From: Pteria penguin | Lineage: Eukaryota; Mollusca; Bivalvia; Pterioida; Pteriidae | Length of the DNA stretch: 64,000 nt | NCBI GenBank assembly: GCA_035048485.1 | Contig: CM068592.1 | Span: 37,270,001-37,334,000 of the forward strand | Direction of reading: 5' to 3' | Shown: positions 13,801-28,605 of the stretch, in pieces | Layout of the letters: each line of letters begins with the position of its first letter | Numbering within the stretch: the stretch's first letter is position 1 | Notes under the pieces: generated by a model | Database searches by the model: none | What the model saw: only the letters and a program-made list of their open reading frames with translations | Told to the model about the DNA's origin: nothing | Made by a program: the position numbers and the translations under genes

Positions 13801-16800
13801 GCCAGCAGTGAGCTATACTGAGTTTCTTCTTGTGGGTCGCACTGCGCCAGCAGTGGGCTATACTGAGCTACTACTTGTCAGTCGTACTGCGCCAGCAATG
13901 AGCTATACTGAGCTACTACTTGTGAGTCGTACTGCGCCAGCAGTGGGCTATACTGAGCTACTTCTTTTGGGCCGTTCTGCGCCAGCAGTGAGCTATACTG
14001 ACCTACTACTTGTGGGTAGTACTGCGCCAGCAGTGAGCTATACTGAGTTACTACTTGTGAGCCGTATTGAGCCAGCAGTGACCTATACTGAGTTACTACT
14101 TGTGAGACGTATTGAGCCAGCAGTGGGCTATACTGAGTTATTACTTGTGAGTCGTACAGCGCCAGCAGTGGGCTATACTGAGCTACTACTTGTTTGTCGT
14201 ACTGCGCCAGCAGTCAGCTATACTAAGGTACTACTTGTGAGTCGTACTAAGCCAGCAGTGAGCTATACTGAGTTACTACTTGTGGGTTGTACTGAGCAAG
14301 TAGTGAGGTATACTGAGCTACTTCTTGTGAGTCGTACTGCGCCAGCAGTGAGCTATACTGAGTAACTTCTTGTGAGCCGTACTGCGCCAGCAGTGAGCTT
14401 TACTGAGCTACTTCTTCTGAGCCGTACTACGCTAGCAGTGGGCGATATTGAGCTACTACTTGTGGGCCGTACTGCGCCAGCAGTGAGCTATACTGAGTTA
14501 CTACTTGTGGGTCGTACTGCGCCAGCAGTGGGCTATACTGAGCTACTACTTATGGGTCGTACTGCGCCAGCAGTGAGATATACTGAGCTACTTCTTGTGG
14601 GCCGTACTGCGCCAGCAGTGAGCTATACTGAGTTACTACTTGTGACCCGTATTGAGCCAGCAGTGAGCTATACTGAACTACTTCTTGTTAGTCGTACTGC
14701 GCCAGCAGTGAGCTATACTGAGCTACTTTTTGTGAGTCGTACTGCGCCAGCAGTGAGCTATACTGCGTTACTACTTGTGAGTCATGCTGAGCCAGTAGTG
14801 AGCTATACTGAGTTACTACTTGTGAGTCGTACTGCGCCAGCAATGAGATATACTGAGCTACTTCTTGTGAGTCGTACTGCGCCAGCAGTGAGCTATACTG
14901 AGTTACTACTTGTGGGTCGTACTGCGCCAGCAGTGAGTTATACTAAGTTACTACTTGTGAGCCGTTTTGAGCCGGCAGTGAGCTATACTGAGCTACTTCT
15001 TGTGCGTCGTACTGCGCCAGCAGTGAGCTATTCTGTGCTACTACTTGTGAGTCGTACTGCGCCAGCAGTGAGCTATACTGAGTTACTACTTGTGGGTCGT
15101 ACTGAGCCAGCAGTGGGCTATATTGAGTTACTACTTGTGAGTCGTACTGCGCCAGCAGTGAGCTATTCTGAGCTACTTCTTCTGGGTCATACTGTGCCAG
15201 CAGTGGGCTATACTGAGGTACTACTTGTGAGTCGTACTGCGCCAGCAGTGAGCTATACTGAGTTACTACTTGTGGGTCGTACTGCGCCAGCAGTGAGTTA
15301 TACTAAGTTAGTACTTGTGAGCCGTTTTGAGCCGGCAGTGAGCTATACTGAGCTACTTCTTGTGGGTCGTACTGCGCCAGCAGTGAGCTATTCTGTGCTA
15401 CTACTTGTGAGTCGTACTGCGCCAGCAGTGAGCTACACTGAGACAATACTTGTGAGTCGTACTGAGCCAGCAGTGAGTTATACTGAGTTACTAATTGTGA
15501 GTCGTACGGCGCCAGCAGTGAGGTATACTAAGCTAATACTTGTGAGTCGTACTGCGCCAGCAGTGAGCTATACTGAGCTACTACTTTTGGGTCGTACTAC
15601 GCCAGCAGTGGGCTATACTGAGCTACTACTTGTGAGTCGTACTGCGCCAGCAGTGAGCTATTCTGAGCTACTTCTTCTGGGTCATACTGCGCCAGCAGTG
15701 GGCTATACTGAGCTACTACTTGTGAGTCGTACTGCGCCAGCAGTGAGCTATACTGAGCTACTACTTCTGAGTCATACTGCGCCAGCAGTGGGCTATACTG
15801 AGCTACTTCTTGTGGGCCGTACTGCGCCAGCAGTGAGCTATACTGAGCTACTACTTGTGGGTCGTACTGCGCCAGCAGTGAGCTATACTGAGCTACTACT
15901 TGTGGGTCGTACTGCTCCAGCAGTGAGCTATACTGACTTACTACTTGTGAGCCGTATTGAGCCAGCAGAGAGCTTTACTGAGCTACTTCTTGTGAGCCGT
16001 ACTGCGCCAACAGTGGGCTATACTGAGCTAGTACTTGTGGGCCGTACTGCGCCAGCAGTGGGCTATACTGAGCTACTACTTGTGGGTCGTACTGCGCCAG
16101 CAGTGAGCTATACTGAGCTACTTCTTGTGAGTCGTACTGCACCAGCAGTGAGCTATACTGCTTTACTACTTGTGAGTCATGCTGAGCCAGTAGTGAGCTA
16201 TACTGAGTTACTACTTGTGAGTCGTACTGCGCCAGCAATGAGATATACTGAGCTACTTCTTGTGAGTCGTACTGCGCCAGCAGTGAGCTATACTGAGTTA
16301 CTACTTGTGGGTCGTACTGCCCAAGCAGTGAGTTATACTAAGTTACTACTTTTGAGCCTTTTTGAGCCGGCAGTGAGCTATACTGAGCTACTTCTTGTGG
16401 GTCGTACTGCGCAAGCAGTGAGGTATACTGTGCTACTACTTGTGAGTCGTACTGCGCCAGCAGTGAGGTATACTGAGTTACTACTTGTGGGTCGTACTGA
16501 GGCAGCAGTGGGCTATATTGAGTTACTATTTGTGGGTCGTACTGCGCCAGCAGTGGGCTATACTGAGTTACTACTTGTGAGTCGTACTGAGCCAGCAGTG
16601 GGCTATACTGAGCTACTACTTGTCAGTCGTACTGCGCCAGCAATGAGCTATACTTAGCTACTACTTGTGAGTCGTACTGCGCCAGCAGTGGGCTATACTG
16701 AGCTACTTCTTGTGGGCCGTTCTGCGCCAGCAGTGAGCTATACTGAGCTACTACTTGTGGGTCGTACTGCGCCAGCAGTGAGCTATACTGAGTTACTACT

Positions 16801-17800
16801 TGTGAGCCGTATTGAGCCAGCAGTGAGCTATACTGAGTTACTACTTGTGAGACGTATTGAGCCAGCAGTGGGCTATACTGAGTTATTACTTGTGAGTCGT
16901 ACTGCGCCAGCAGTGGGCTATACTGAGCTACTACTTGTTTGTCGTACTGCGCTAGCAGTCAGCTATACTAAGCTACTACTTGTGAGTCGTACTAAGCCAG
17001 CAGTGAGCTAAACTGAGTTACTACTTGTGGGTTGTACTGAGCAAGTAGTGAGGTATACTGAGCTACTTCTTGTGAGTCGTACTGCGCCAGCAGTGAGCTA
17101 TACTGAGTTACTTCTTGTGAGCCGTACTGCGCCAGCAGTGAGCTTTACTGAGCTACTTCTTGTGGGTCGTACTGCGCCAGCAGTGGGCTATACTGAGCTA
17201 CTACTTATGGGTCGTACTGCGCCAGCAGTACGCTATACTGAGCTACTTCTTGTGGGCCGTACTGCGCCAGCAGTGAGCTATACTGAGTTACTACTTGTGA
17301 CCGGTATTGAGCCAGCAGTGAACTATACTGAACTACTTCTTGTTAGTCGTACAGCGCCAGCAGTGAGCTATACTGAGCTACTTTTTGTGAGTCGTACTGC
17401 GCCAGCAGTGAGCTATACTGCGTTACTACTTGTGAGTCATGCTGAGCCAGTAGTGAGCTATACTGAGTTACTACTTGTGAGTCGTACTGCGCCAGCAATG
17501 AGATATACTGAGCTACTTCTTGTGAGTCGTACTGCGCCAGCAGTGAGCTATACTGAGTTACTACTTGTGGGTCGTACTGCGCCAGCAGTGAGTTATACTA
17601 AGTTACTACTTGTGAGCAGTTTTGAGCCGGCAGTGAGCTATACTGAGCTACTTCTTGTGGGTCGTACTGCGCCAGCAGTGAGCTATTCTGTGCTACTACT
17701 TGTGAGTCGTACTTCGCCAGCAGTGAGCTATACTGAGTTACTACTTGTGGGTCGTACTGAGCCAGCAGTGGGCTATATTGAGTTACTACTTGTGGGTCGT
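10850..17800 (+). repeat. Higher-order repeat block, about 2.9-kb unit, three copies
   Basis: Rare unit variants recur at long fixed offsets inside the 45-bp array. The variant GAGCAAGTAGTGAGGTAT lies at 11,368, 14,294 and 17,039, offsets of 2,926 (65 units plus one base) and 2,745 (61 units). Another marker, TTGCGCCGT, lies at 10,861 and 13,787, again 2,926 apart. The extra base is an inserted T near 12,195 in the first copy only, because downstream of it the offset becomes 2,925. Copies one and two run about 10,850-13,690 and 13,776-16,615; the third starts near 16,615 and lacks four units. This is the signature of unequal exchange or block duplication within the satellite. Confidence 0.85.
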
Positions 17801-17899
17801 ACTGCGCCAGCAGTGAGCTATACTGAGTTACTACTTGTGAGTCGTACTGAGCCAGCAGTGGGCTATACTGAGCTACTACTTGTGGGTCGTACTGCGCCA

Positions 17900-20700
17900 G
17901 CAGTGAGCTATACTGAGCTAATTCTTGTGAGTCGTACTGCGCCAGCAGTGGGTTATACTGAGTTACTACTTGTGAGTCGTACTGCGCCAGGAGTGGGCTA
18001 TACTGAGCTACTACTTTTGGGTCGTACTGCGCCAGCAGTGAGCTACACTGAGACAATACTTGTGAGTCGTACTGAGCCAGCAGTGAGTTATACTAAGTTA
18101 CTAATTGTGAGTCGTACTGCGCCAGCAGTGAGGTATACTAAGCTAATACTTGTGAGTCGTACTGCGCCAGCAGTGAGCTATACTGAGCTACTACTTTTGG
18201 GTCGTACTGCGCCAGCAGTGGGCTATACTGAGCTACTACTTGTGAGTCGTACTGCGCCAGCAGTGAGCTATTCTGAGCTACTTCTTCTGGGTCATACTGC
18301 GCCAGCAGTGGGCTATACTGAGCTACTACTTGTGAGTCGTACTGCGCTAGCAGTGAGCTATACTGAGCTACTACTTGTGAGTCGTACTGCGCCAGCAGTG
18401 GGCTATACTGAGATACTTCTTGTGAGCCGTACTGCGCCAGCAGTGAGCTATACTGAGCTACTACTTGTGGGTCGTACTGCTCCAGCAGTGAGCTATACTG
18501 AGCTACTACTTGTGGGTCGTACTGCTCCAGCAGTGAGCTATACTGATTTACTACTTGTGAGCCGTATTGAGCCAGCAGTGAGCTTTACTGAGCTACTTCT
18601 TGTGAGCCGTACTGCGCCAACAGTGGGCTATACTGAGCTAGTACTTGTGGGCCGTACTGCGCCAGCAGTGAGCTATACTGAGTTACTACTTGTGGGTCGT
18701 ACTGCGCCAGCAGTGGGCTATACTGAGCTACTACTTGTGGGTCGTACTGCGCCAGCAGTGAGCTATACTGAGCTAATTCTTGTGAGTCGTACTGCGCCAG
18801 CAGTGGGTTATACTGAGTTACTACTTGTGAGTCGTACTGCGCCAGGAGTGGGCTATACTGAGCTACTACTTTTGGGTCGTACTGCGCCAGCAGTGAGCTA
18901 CACTGAGACAATACTTGTGAGTCGTACTGAGCCAGCAGTGAGTTATACTAAGTTACTAATTGTGAGTCGTACTGCGCCAGCAGTGAGGTATACTAAGCTA
19001 ATACTTGTGAGTCGTACTGCGCCAGCAGTGAGCTATACTGAGCTACTACTTTTGGGTCGTACTGCGCCAGCAGTGGGCTATACTGAGCTACTACTTGTGA
19101 GTCGTACTGCGCCAGCAGTGAGCTATTCTGAGCTACTTCTTCTGGGTCATACTGCGCCAGCAGTGGGCTATACTGAGCTACTACTTGTGAGTCGTACTGC
19201 GCCAGCAGTGAGCTATACTGAGCTACTACTTGTGAGTCGTACTGCGCCAGCAGTGGGCTATACTGAGCTACTTCTTGTGGGCCGTACTGCGCCAGCAGTG
19301 AGCTATACTGAGCTACTACTTGTGGGTCGTACTGCTCCAGCAGTGAGCTATACTGAGCTACTACTTGTGGGTCGTACTGCTCCAGCAGTGAGCTATACTG
19401 ATTTACTACTTGTGAGCCGTATTGAGCCAGCAGTGAGCTTTACTGAGCTACTTCTTGTGAGCCGTACTGCGCCAACAGTGGGCTATACTGAGCTAGTACT
19501 TGTGGGCCGTACTGCGCCAGCAGTGAGCTATACTGAGTTACTACTTGTGGGTCGTACTGCGCCAGCAGTGGGCTATACTGAGCTACTACTTGTGGGTCGT
19601 ACTGCGCCAGCAGTGAGCTATACTGAGCTACTTCTTGTGAGTCGTACTGCACCAGCAGTGACCTATACTGCGTTACTACTTGTGAGTCATGCTGAGCCAG
19701 TAGTGAGCTATACTGAGTTACTACTTGTGAGTCGTACTGCGCCGCCAATGAGATATACTGAGCTACTTCTTGTGAGTCGTACTGCGCCAGCAGTGAGCTA
19801 TACTGAGTTACTACTTGTGGGTCGTACTGCCCAAGCAGTGAGTTATACTAAGTTACTACTTTTGAGCCGTTTTGAGCCGGCAGTGAGCTATACTGAGCTA
19901 CTTCTTGTGGGTCGTACTGCGCCAGCAGTGAGCTATACTGAGCTAATTCTTGTGAGTCGTACTGCGCCAGCAGTGGGTTATACTGAGTTACTACTTGTGA
20001 GTCGTACTGCGCCAGGAGTGGGCTATACTGAGCTACTACTTTTGGGTCGTACTGCGCCAGCAGTGAGCTACACTGAGACAATACTTGTGAGTCGTACTGA
20101 GCCAGCAGTGAGTTATACTAAGTTACTAATTGTGAGTCGTACTGCGCCAGCCGTGAGGTATACTAAGCTAATACTTGTGAGTCGTACTGCGCCAGCAGTG
20201 AGCTATACTGAGCTACTACTTTTGGGTCGTACTGCGCCAGCAGTGGGCTATACTGAGCTACTACTTGTGAGTCGTACTGCGCCAGCAGTGAGCTATTCTG
20301 AGCTACTTCTTCTGGGTCATACTGCGCCAGCAGTGGGCTATACTGAGCTACTACTTGTGAGTCGTACTGCGCCAGCAGTGAGCTATACTGAGCTACTACT
20401 TGTGAGTCGTACTGCGCCAGCAGTGGGCTATACTGAGCTACTTCTTGTGGGCCGTACTGCGCCAGCAGTGAGCTATACTGAGCTACTACTTGTGGGTCGT
20501 ACTGCTCCAGCAGTGAGCTATACTGAGCTACTACTTGTGGGTCGTACTGCTCCAGCAGTGAGCTATACTGATTTACTACTTGTGAGCCGTATTGAGCCAG
20601 CAGTGAGCTTTACTGAGCTACTTCTTGTGAGCCGTACTGCGCCAACAGTGGGCTATACTGAGCTAGTACTTGTGGGCCGTTACTGCGCCAGCAGTGAGCT
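17900..20700 (+). repeat. Higher-order repeat block with 855-bp and 1,170-bp offsets
   Basis: A set of adjacent variants (GCCAGGAGTGGG followed by a unit with CTACACTGAGACAATACT) occurs with its CTACACT at 18,043, 18,898 and 20,068. The offsets are exactly 19 and 26 units of 45 bp. Neighbouring variants (TTCTGAGCTACTTCTTCTGG, then GGTCATACTG) recur with them. One inserted T near 20,681 shifts the register after the last copy. Confidence 0.8.
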
Positions 20701-21640
20701 ATACTGAGTTACTACTTGTGGGTCGTACTGCGCCAGCAGTGGGCTATACTGAGCTACTACTTGTGGGTCGTACTGCGCCAGCAGTGAGCTATACTGAGCT
20801 ACTTCTTGTGAGTCGTACTGCACCAGCAGTGACCTATACTGCGTTACTACTTGTGAGTCATGCTGAGCCAGTAGTGAGCTATACTGAGTTACTACTTGTG
20901 AGTCGTACTGCGCCGCCAATGAGATATACTGAGCTACTTCTTGTGAGTCGTACTGCGCCAGCAGTGAGCTATACTGAGTTACTACTTGTGGGTCGTACTG
21001 CCCAAGCAGTGAGTTATACTAAGTTACTACTTTTGAGCCGTTTTGAGCCGGCAGTGAGCTATACTGAGCTACTTCTTGTGGGTCGTACTGCGCCAGCAGT
21101 GAGCTATACTGTGCTACTACTTGTGAGTCGTACTGCGCCAGCAGTGAGCTATACTGAGTTACTACTTGTGGGTCGTACTGAGCCAACAGTGGGCTATATT
21201 GAGTTACTATTTGTGGGTCGTACTGCGCCAGCAGTGGGCTATACTGAGTTACTACTTGTGAGTCGTACTGCGCCAGCAGTGGGCTATACTGAGCTACTTC
21301 TTGTGGGCCGTGCTGCGCCAGCATTGAGCTATACTGAGTTTCTACTTGTGAGCCCTATTGTGCCAGCAGTGAGCTATACTGAGCTACTTCTTGTGGGTCG
21401 TACTGAGCCAGCAGTGGGCTATACTGAGCTACTACTTGTGGGTCGTACTGCGCCAGCAGTGGGCTATACTGACCTACTACTTTTGGGTCGTACTGCGCCA
21501 GCAGTGAGCTATACTGAGCTAATTCTTGTGAGTCGTACTGCGCCAGCAGTGGGCTATACTGAGTTACTATTTGTGAGTCGCACTGCGCCAGCAGTGGGCT
21601 ATACTGAGCTACTACTTGTGGGTCGTACCGCGCCAGCAGT

Positions 21641-24600
21641 GAGCTAACTGAGGCACTACTTGTGAGTCGTACTGATCCAGCAGTGAGTTATTATGAGTTA
21701 CTAATTGTGAGTCGTACTGCGATAGCAGTGAGCTATACTGAGCTACTACTTGTGAGTCGTACTGCGCCAGCAGTGAGCTATACTGAGCTACTACTTGTGG
21801 GTCGTACTGCGCCAACAGTGGGCTATACTGAGCTACTACTTGTGAGTCGTACTCCGCCAGCAGTGAGCTATACTGAGCTACTAGTTGTGAGTCGTACTGC
21901 GCCGGCAGTGGGCTATACTGAGCTACTTCTTGTGGGCCGTACTGCGCCAGCAGTGAGCTATACTGAGCTACTACTTGTGACTCGTACTTCGCCGGCAGTG
22001 GGCTATACTGAGCTACTTCTTGTGGGCCGTACTGCGCCAGCAGTGAGCTATACTGAGCTACTACTTGTGGGTCATACTGCTCCAGCAGTGAGCTATACTG
22101 AGTTACTACTTGTGAGCCGTATTGAGCTAGCAGTGACCTATACTGCGTTACTACTTGTGAGTCATGCTGAGCCAGTAGTGAGCTATACTGAGTTACTACT
22201 TGTGAGTCGTACTGCGCCGCCAATGAGATATACTGAGCTACTTCTTGTGAGTCGTACTGCGCCAGCAGTGAGCTATACTGAGTTACTACTTGTGGGTCGT
22301 ACTGCCCAAGCAGTGAGTTATACTAAGTTACTACTTTTGAGCCCTTTTGAGCCGGCAGTGAGCTATACTGAGCTACTTCTTGTGGGTCGCACTGCGCCAG
22401 CAGTGAGCTATACTGTGCTACTACTTGTGAGTCGTACTGCGCCAGCAGTGAGCTATACTGAGTTACTACTTGTGGGTCGTACTGAGCCAACAGTGGGCTA
22501 TATTGAGTTACTATTTGTGGGTCGTACTGCGCCAGCAGTGGGCTATACTGAGTTACTACTTGTGAGTCGTACTGAGCCAGCAGTGGGCTATACTGAGCTA
22601 CTACTTGTGGGTCGTACTGCGCCAGCAGTGAGCTATACTGAGCTAATTCTTGTGAGTCGTACTGCGCCAGCAGTGGTTTATACTGAGTTACTACTTGTGA
22701 GTCGTACTGCGCCAGGAGTGGGCTATTCTGAGCTAGTACTTGTGGGTCGTACTGCGCCAGCAGTGAGCTATACTGAGTTACTACTTGTGAGCCGTATTGA
22801 GCCAGCAGTGAGCTATACTGAGCTACTTCTTGTGAGTCGTACTGCGCCAGCAGTGGGCTATACTGAGCTACTACTTGTGGGTCGTACTGCGCCAGCAGTG
22901 GGCTATACTGAGCTACTACTTGTGAGTCGTACTGAGCCAGCAGTGAGCTATACTGAGTTACTACTTGTGAGCCGTATTGAGCCAGCAGTGAGCTATACTG
23001 AGCTACTTCTTGTGAGTCGTACTGCGCCAGCAGTGGGCTATACTGAGTTACTACTTGTGAGTCGTACTGCGCCAGCAGTGAGCTATTCTGAGCTACTTCT
23101 TGTGAGCCGTACTGCGCCAGCAGTGGGCTATACTGAGTTACTGCTTATGGGGCGTACTGCACCAGCAGTGAGCTATACTGAGCTACTTCTTGTGGGCCGT
23201 GCTGCGCCAGCATTGAGCTATACTGAGTTTCTACTTGTGAGCCCTATTGTGCCAGCAGTGAGCTATACTGAGCTACTTCTTGTGGGTCGTACTGAGCCAG
23301 CAGTGGGCTATACTGAGCTACTACTTGTGGGTCGTACCGCGCCAGCAGTGAGCTAACTGAGGCACTACTTGTGAGTCGTACTGATCCAGCAGTGAGTTAT
23401 TCTGAGTTACTTCTTGTGGGTCGTACTGCGCCAGCAGTGAGCTATACTGTGCTAATACTTGTGAGTCGTACTGCGCCAGCAGTGAGCTATACTGAGTTAC
23501 TACTTGTGGGTCGTACTGAGCCAGCAGTGGGCTATATTGAGTTACTATTTGTGGGTCGTACTGCGCCAGCAGTGGGCTATACTGAGTTACTACTTGTGAG
23601 TCGTACTGAGCCAGCAGTGGGCTATACTGAGCTACTACTTGTGGGTCGTACTGCGCCAGCAGTGAGCTATACTGAGCTAATTCTTGTGAGTCGTACTGCG
23701 CCAGCAGTGGTTTATACTGAGTTACTACTTGTGAGTCGTACTGCGCCAGGAGTGGGCTATTCTGAGCTACTACTTGTGGGTCGTACTGCGCCAGCAGTGA
23801 GCTATACTGAGTTACTACTTGTGAGCCGTATTGAGCCAGCAGTGAGCTATACTGAGCTACTTCTTGTGAGTCGTACTGCGCCAGCAGTGGGCTATACTGA
23901 GTTTCTACTTGTGAGCCCTATTGTGCCAGCAGTGAGCTATACTGAGCTACTTCTTGTGGGTCGTACTGAGCCAGCAGTGGGCTATACTGAGCTACTACTT
24001 GTGGGTCGTACTGCGCCAGCAGTGGGCTATACTGACCTGCTACTTTTGGGTCGTACTGCGCCAGCAGTGAGCTATACTGAGCTAATTCTTGTGAGTCGTA
24101 CTGCGCCAGAAGTGGGCTATACTGAGTTACTATTTGTGAGTCGCACTGCGCCAGCAGTGGGCTATACTGAGCTACTACTTGTGGGTCGTACCGCGCCAGC
24201 AGTGAGCTAACTGAGGCACTACTTGTGAGTCGTACTGATCCAGCAGTGAGTTATTATGAGTTACTAATTGTGAGTCGTACTGCGATAGCAGTGAGCTATA
24301 CTGAGCTACTACTTGTGAGTCGTACTGCGCCAGCAGTGAGCTATACTGAGCTACTACTTGTGGGTCGTACTGCGCCAACAGTGGGCTATACTGAGCTACT
24401 ACTTGTGAGTCGTACTCCGCCAGCAGTGAGCTATACTGAGCTACTAGTTGTGAGTCGTACTGCGCCGGCAGTGGGCTATACTGAGCTACTTCTTGTGGGC
24501 CGTACTGCGCCAGCAGTGAGCTATACTGAGCTACTACTTGTGACTCGTACTTCGCCGGCAGTGGGCTATACTGAGCTACTTCTTGTGGGCCGTACTGCGC

Positions 24601-27600
24601 CAGCAGTGAGCTATACTGAGCTACTACTTGTGGGTCATACTGCTCCAGCAGTGAGCTATACTGAGTTACTACTTGTGAGCCGTATTGAGCCAGCAGTTAG
24701 CTATAATGATTTACTACTTGTGAGCCGTATTGAGGCAGCAGTGGGCTATACTGAGTTACTACTTGTGAGTCGTACTGCGCCAGCAGTGGGCTATACTGAG
24801 CTACTTCTTGTGGGTCGTACTGCGCCAGCAGTGAGCTATACTAAGCTACTACTTGTGAGTCGTACTGAGCCAGCAGTGAGCTATACTGAGTTACTACTTG
24901 TGGGTTGTACTGAGCCAGCAGTGAGCTTTACTGAGCTATTTCTTGTGGGTCGTACTGCGCCAGCAGTGAGGTATACTGAGTTACTTCTTGTGAGCCGTAC
25001 TGCGCCAGCAGTGAGCTTTACTGAGCTACTTCTTGTGAGCCGTACTGCGCCAACAGTGGGTTATACTGAGCTACTACTTGTGGGCCGTACTGCGCCAGCA
25101 GTGAGCTATACTGAGTTACTACTTGTGGGTCGTACTGCGCCAGCAGTGGGCTATACTGAGCTACTATTTGTGGGTCGTACTGCGCCAGCAGTGAGCTATA
25201 CTGAGCTACTTCTTGTGAACCGTACTGCGCCAACAGTGGCTATACTGAGCTACTACTTGTGGGTCGTACTGCCCCAGCAGTGGGCTATACTGAACTACTT
25301 CTTGTGGGCCGTTCTGCGCCAGCAGTGAGCTATACCGAGTTACTACTTGTGAGCCGTATTGAACCAGCAGTGAGCTATACTGAGCTACTTCTTGTGAGTC
25401 GTACTGCGCCAGCAGTGGGCTATACTGAGTTACTACTTTTGGGTCGTACTGCGCCAGCAGTGAGCTATACTGAGCTACTTCTTGTGAGTCGTACTGCGCC
25501 AGCAGTGGGCTATACTGAGTTACTACTTGTGAGTCGTACTGCGCCAGGAGTGGGCTATTCTGAGCTACTACTTGTGGGTCGTACTGCGCCAGCAGTGAGC
25601 TATACTGAGTTACTACTTGTGAGCCGTATTGAGCCAGCAGTGAGGTATACTGAGCTACTTCTTGTGAGTCGTACTGCGCCAGCAGTGGGCTATACTGAGC
25701 TACTAATTGTGGGTCGTACTGCGCCAGCAGTGGGCTATACTGAGCTACTACTTGTGAGTCGTACTGAGCCAGCAGTGAGCTATACTGAGTTACTACTTGT
25801 GAGCCGTATTGAGCCAGCAGTGAGCTATACTGAGCTACTTCTTGTGAGTCGTACTGCGCCAGCAGTGGGCTATACTGAGTTACTTCTTGTGAGTCGTACT
25901 GCGCCAGCAGTGAGCTATTCTGAGCTACTTCTTGTGAGCCGTACTGCGCCAGCAGTGGGCTATACTGAGTTACTGCTTATGGGGCGTACTGCACCAGCAG
26001 TGAGCTATACTGAGCTACTTCTTGTGGGCCGTGCTGCGCCAGCATTGAGCTATACTGAGTTTCTACTTGTGAGCCCTATTGTGCCAGCAGTGAGCTATAC
26101 TGAGGCACTACTTGTGAGTCGTACTGATCCAGCAGTGAGTTATTCTGAGTTACTTCTTGTGGGTCGTACTGCGCCAGCAGTGAGCTATACTGTGCTACTA
26201 CTTGTGAGTCGTACTGCGCCAGCAGTGAGCTATACTGAGTTACTACTTGTGGGTCGTACTGAGCCAGCAGTGGGCTATATTGAGTTACTATTTGTGGGTC
26301 GTACTGCGCCAGCAGTGGGCTATACTGAGCTACTACTTGTGAGTCGTACTGAGCCAGCAGTGGGCTATACTGAGCTACTACTTGTGGGTCGTACTGCGCC
26401 AGCAGTGAGCTATACTGAGCTAATTCTTGTGAGTCGTACTGCGCCAGCAGTGGTTTATACTGAGTTACTACTTGTGAGTCGTACTGCGCCAGGAGTGGGC
26501 TATTCTGAGCTACTACTTGTGGGTCGTACTGCGCCAGCAGTGAGCTATACTGAGTTACTACTTGTGAGCCGTATTGAGCCAGCAGTGAGCTATACTGAGC
26601 TACTTCTTGTGAGTCGAACTGCGCCAGCAGTGGGCTATACTGAGCTACTACTTGTGGGTCGTACTGCGCCAGCAGTGGGCTATACTGAGCTACTACTTGT
26701 GAGTCGTACTGAGCCAGCAGTGAGCTATACTGAGTTACTACTTGTGAGCCGTATTGACCCAGCAGTGAGCTATACTGAGCTACTTCTTGTGAGTCGTACT
26801 GCGCCAGCAGTGGGCTATACTGAGTTACTACTTGTGAGTCGTACTGCGCCAGCAGTGAGCTATTCTGAGCTACTTCTTGTGAGCCGTACTGCGCCAGCAG
26901 TGGGCTATACTGAGTTACTGCTTATGGGGCGTACTGCACCAGCAGTGAGCTATACTGAGCTACTTCTTGTGGGCCGTGCTGCGCCAGCATTGAGCTATAC
27001 TGAGTTTCTACTTGTGAGCCCTATTGTGCCAGCAGTGAGCTATACTGAGCTACTTCTTGTGGGTCGTACTGAGCCAGCAGTGGGCTATACTGAGCTACTA
27101 CTTGTGGGTCGTACTGCGCCAGCAGTGGGCTATACTGACCTACTACTTTTGGGTCGTACTGCGCCAGCAGTGAGCTATACTGAGCTAATTCTTGTGAGTC
27201 GTACTGCGCCAGCAGTGGGCTATACTGAGTTACTATTTGTGAGTCGCACTGCGCCAGCAGTGGGCTATACTGAGCTACTACTTGTGGGTCGTACCGCGCC
27301 AGCAGTGAGCTAACTGAGGCACTACTTGTGAGTCGTACTGATCCAGCAGTGAGTTATTATGAGTTACTAATTGTGAGTCGTACTGCGCCAGCAGTGAGCT
27401 ATACTGAGCTACTACTTGTGAGTCGTACTGCGCCAGCAGTGAGCTATACTGAGCTACTACTTGTGGGTCGTACTGCGCCAACAGTGGGCTATACTGAGCT
27501 ACTACTTGTGAGTCGTACTCCGCCAGCAGTGAGCTATACTGAGCTACTAGTTGTGAGTCGTACTGCGCCGGCAGTGGGTTATACTGAGCTACTTCTTGTG

Positions 27601-28605
27601 GGCCGTACTGCGCCAGCAGTGAGCTATACTGAGCTACTACTTGTGACTCGTACTTCGCCGGCAGTGGGCTATACTGAGCTACTTCTTGTGGGCCGTACTG
27701 CGCCAGCAGTGAGCTATACTGAGCTACTACTTGTGGGTCATACTGCTCCAGCAGTGAGCTATACTGAGTTACTACTTGTGAGCCGTATTGAGCCAGCAGT
27801 TAGCTATAATGATTTACTACTTGTGAGCCGTATTGAGGCAGCAGGGGGCTATACTGAGTTACTACTTGTGAGTCGTACTGCGCCAGCAGTGGGCTATACT
27901 GAGCTACTTCTTGTGGGTCGTACTGCGCCAGCAGTGAGCTATACTAAGCTACTACTTGTGAGTCGTACTGAGCCAGCAGTGAGCTATACTGAGTTACTAC
28001 TTGTGGGTTGTACTGAGCCAGCAGTGAGCTTTACTGAGCTATTTCTTGTGGGTCGTACTGCGCCAGCAGTGAGGTATACTGAGTTACTTCTTGTGAGCCG
28101 TACTGCGCCAGCAGTGAGCTTTACTGAGCTACTTCTTGTGAGCCGTACTGCGCCAACAGTGGGTTATACTGAGCTACTACTTGTGGGCCGTACTGCGCCA
28201 GCAGTGAGCTATACTGAGTTACTACTTGTGGGTCGTACTGCGCCAGCAGTGGGCTATACTGAGCTACTATTTGTGGGTCGTACTGCACCAGCAGTGAGCT
28301 ATACTGAGCTACTTCTTGTGAACCGTACTGCGCCAACAGTGGCTATACTGAGCTACTACTTGTGGGTCGTACTGCCCCAGCAGTGGGCTATACTGAACTA
28401 CTTCTTGTGGGCCGTTCTGCGCCAGCAGTGAGCTATACCGAGTTACTACTTGTGAGCCGTATTGAACCAGCAGTGAGCTATACTGAGCTACTTCTTGTGA
28501 GTCGTACTGCGCCAGCAGTGGGCTATACTGAGTTACTACTTTTGGGTCGTACTGCGCCAGCAGTGAGCTATACTGAGCTACTTCTTGTGAGCCGTACTGC
28601 GCCAG
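21641..28605 (+). repeat. Higher-order repeat block, 3,103-bp period, shared 1-bp deletions
   Basis: The one-base deletion variant GAGCTAACTG occurs at 21,641, 23,350, 24,204 and 27,307. The intervals are 1,709, 854 and 3,103, which are 38, 19 and 69 units minus one, one and two bases. A second deletion variant, CAACAGTGGCTATACT, is at 25,231 and 28,334, again 3,103 apart. The segments about 23,880-25,500 and 26,985-28,605 correspond closely. Shared frame-breaking indels show that the blocks were copied after the breaks arose. Confidence 0.85.
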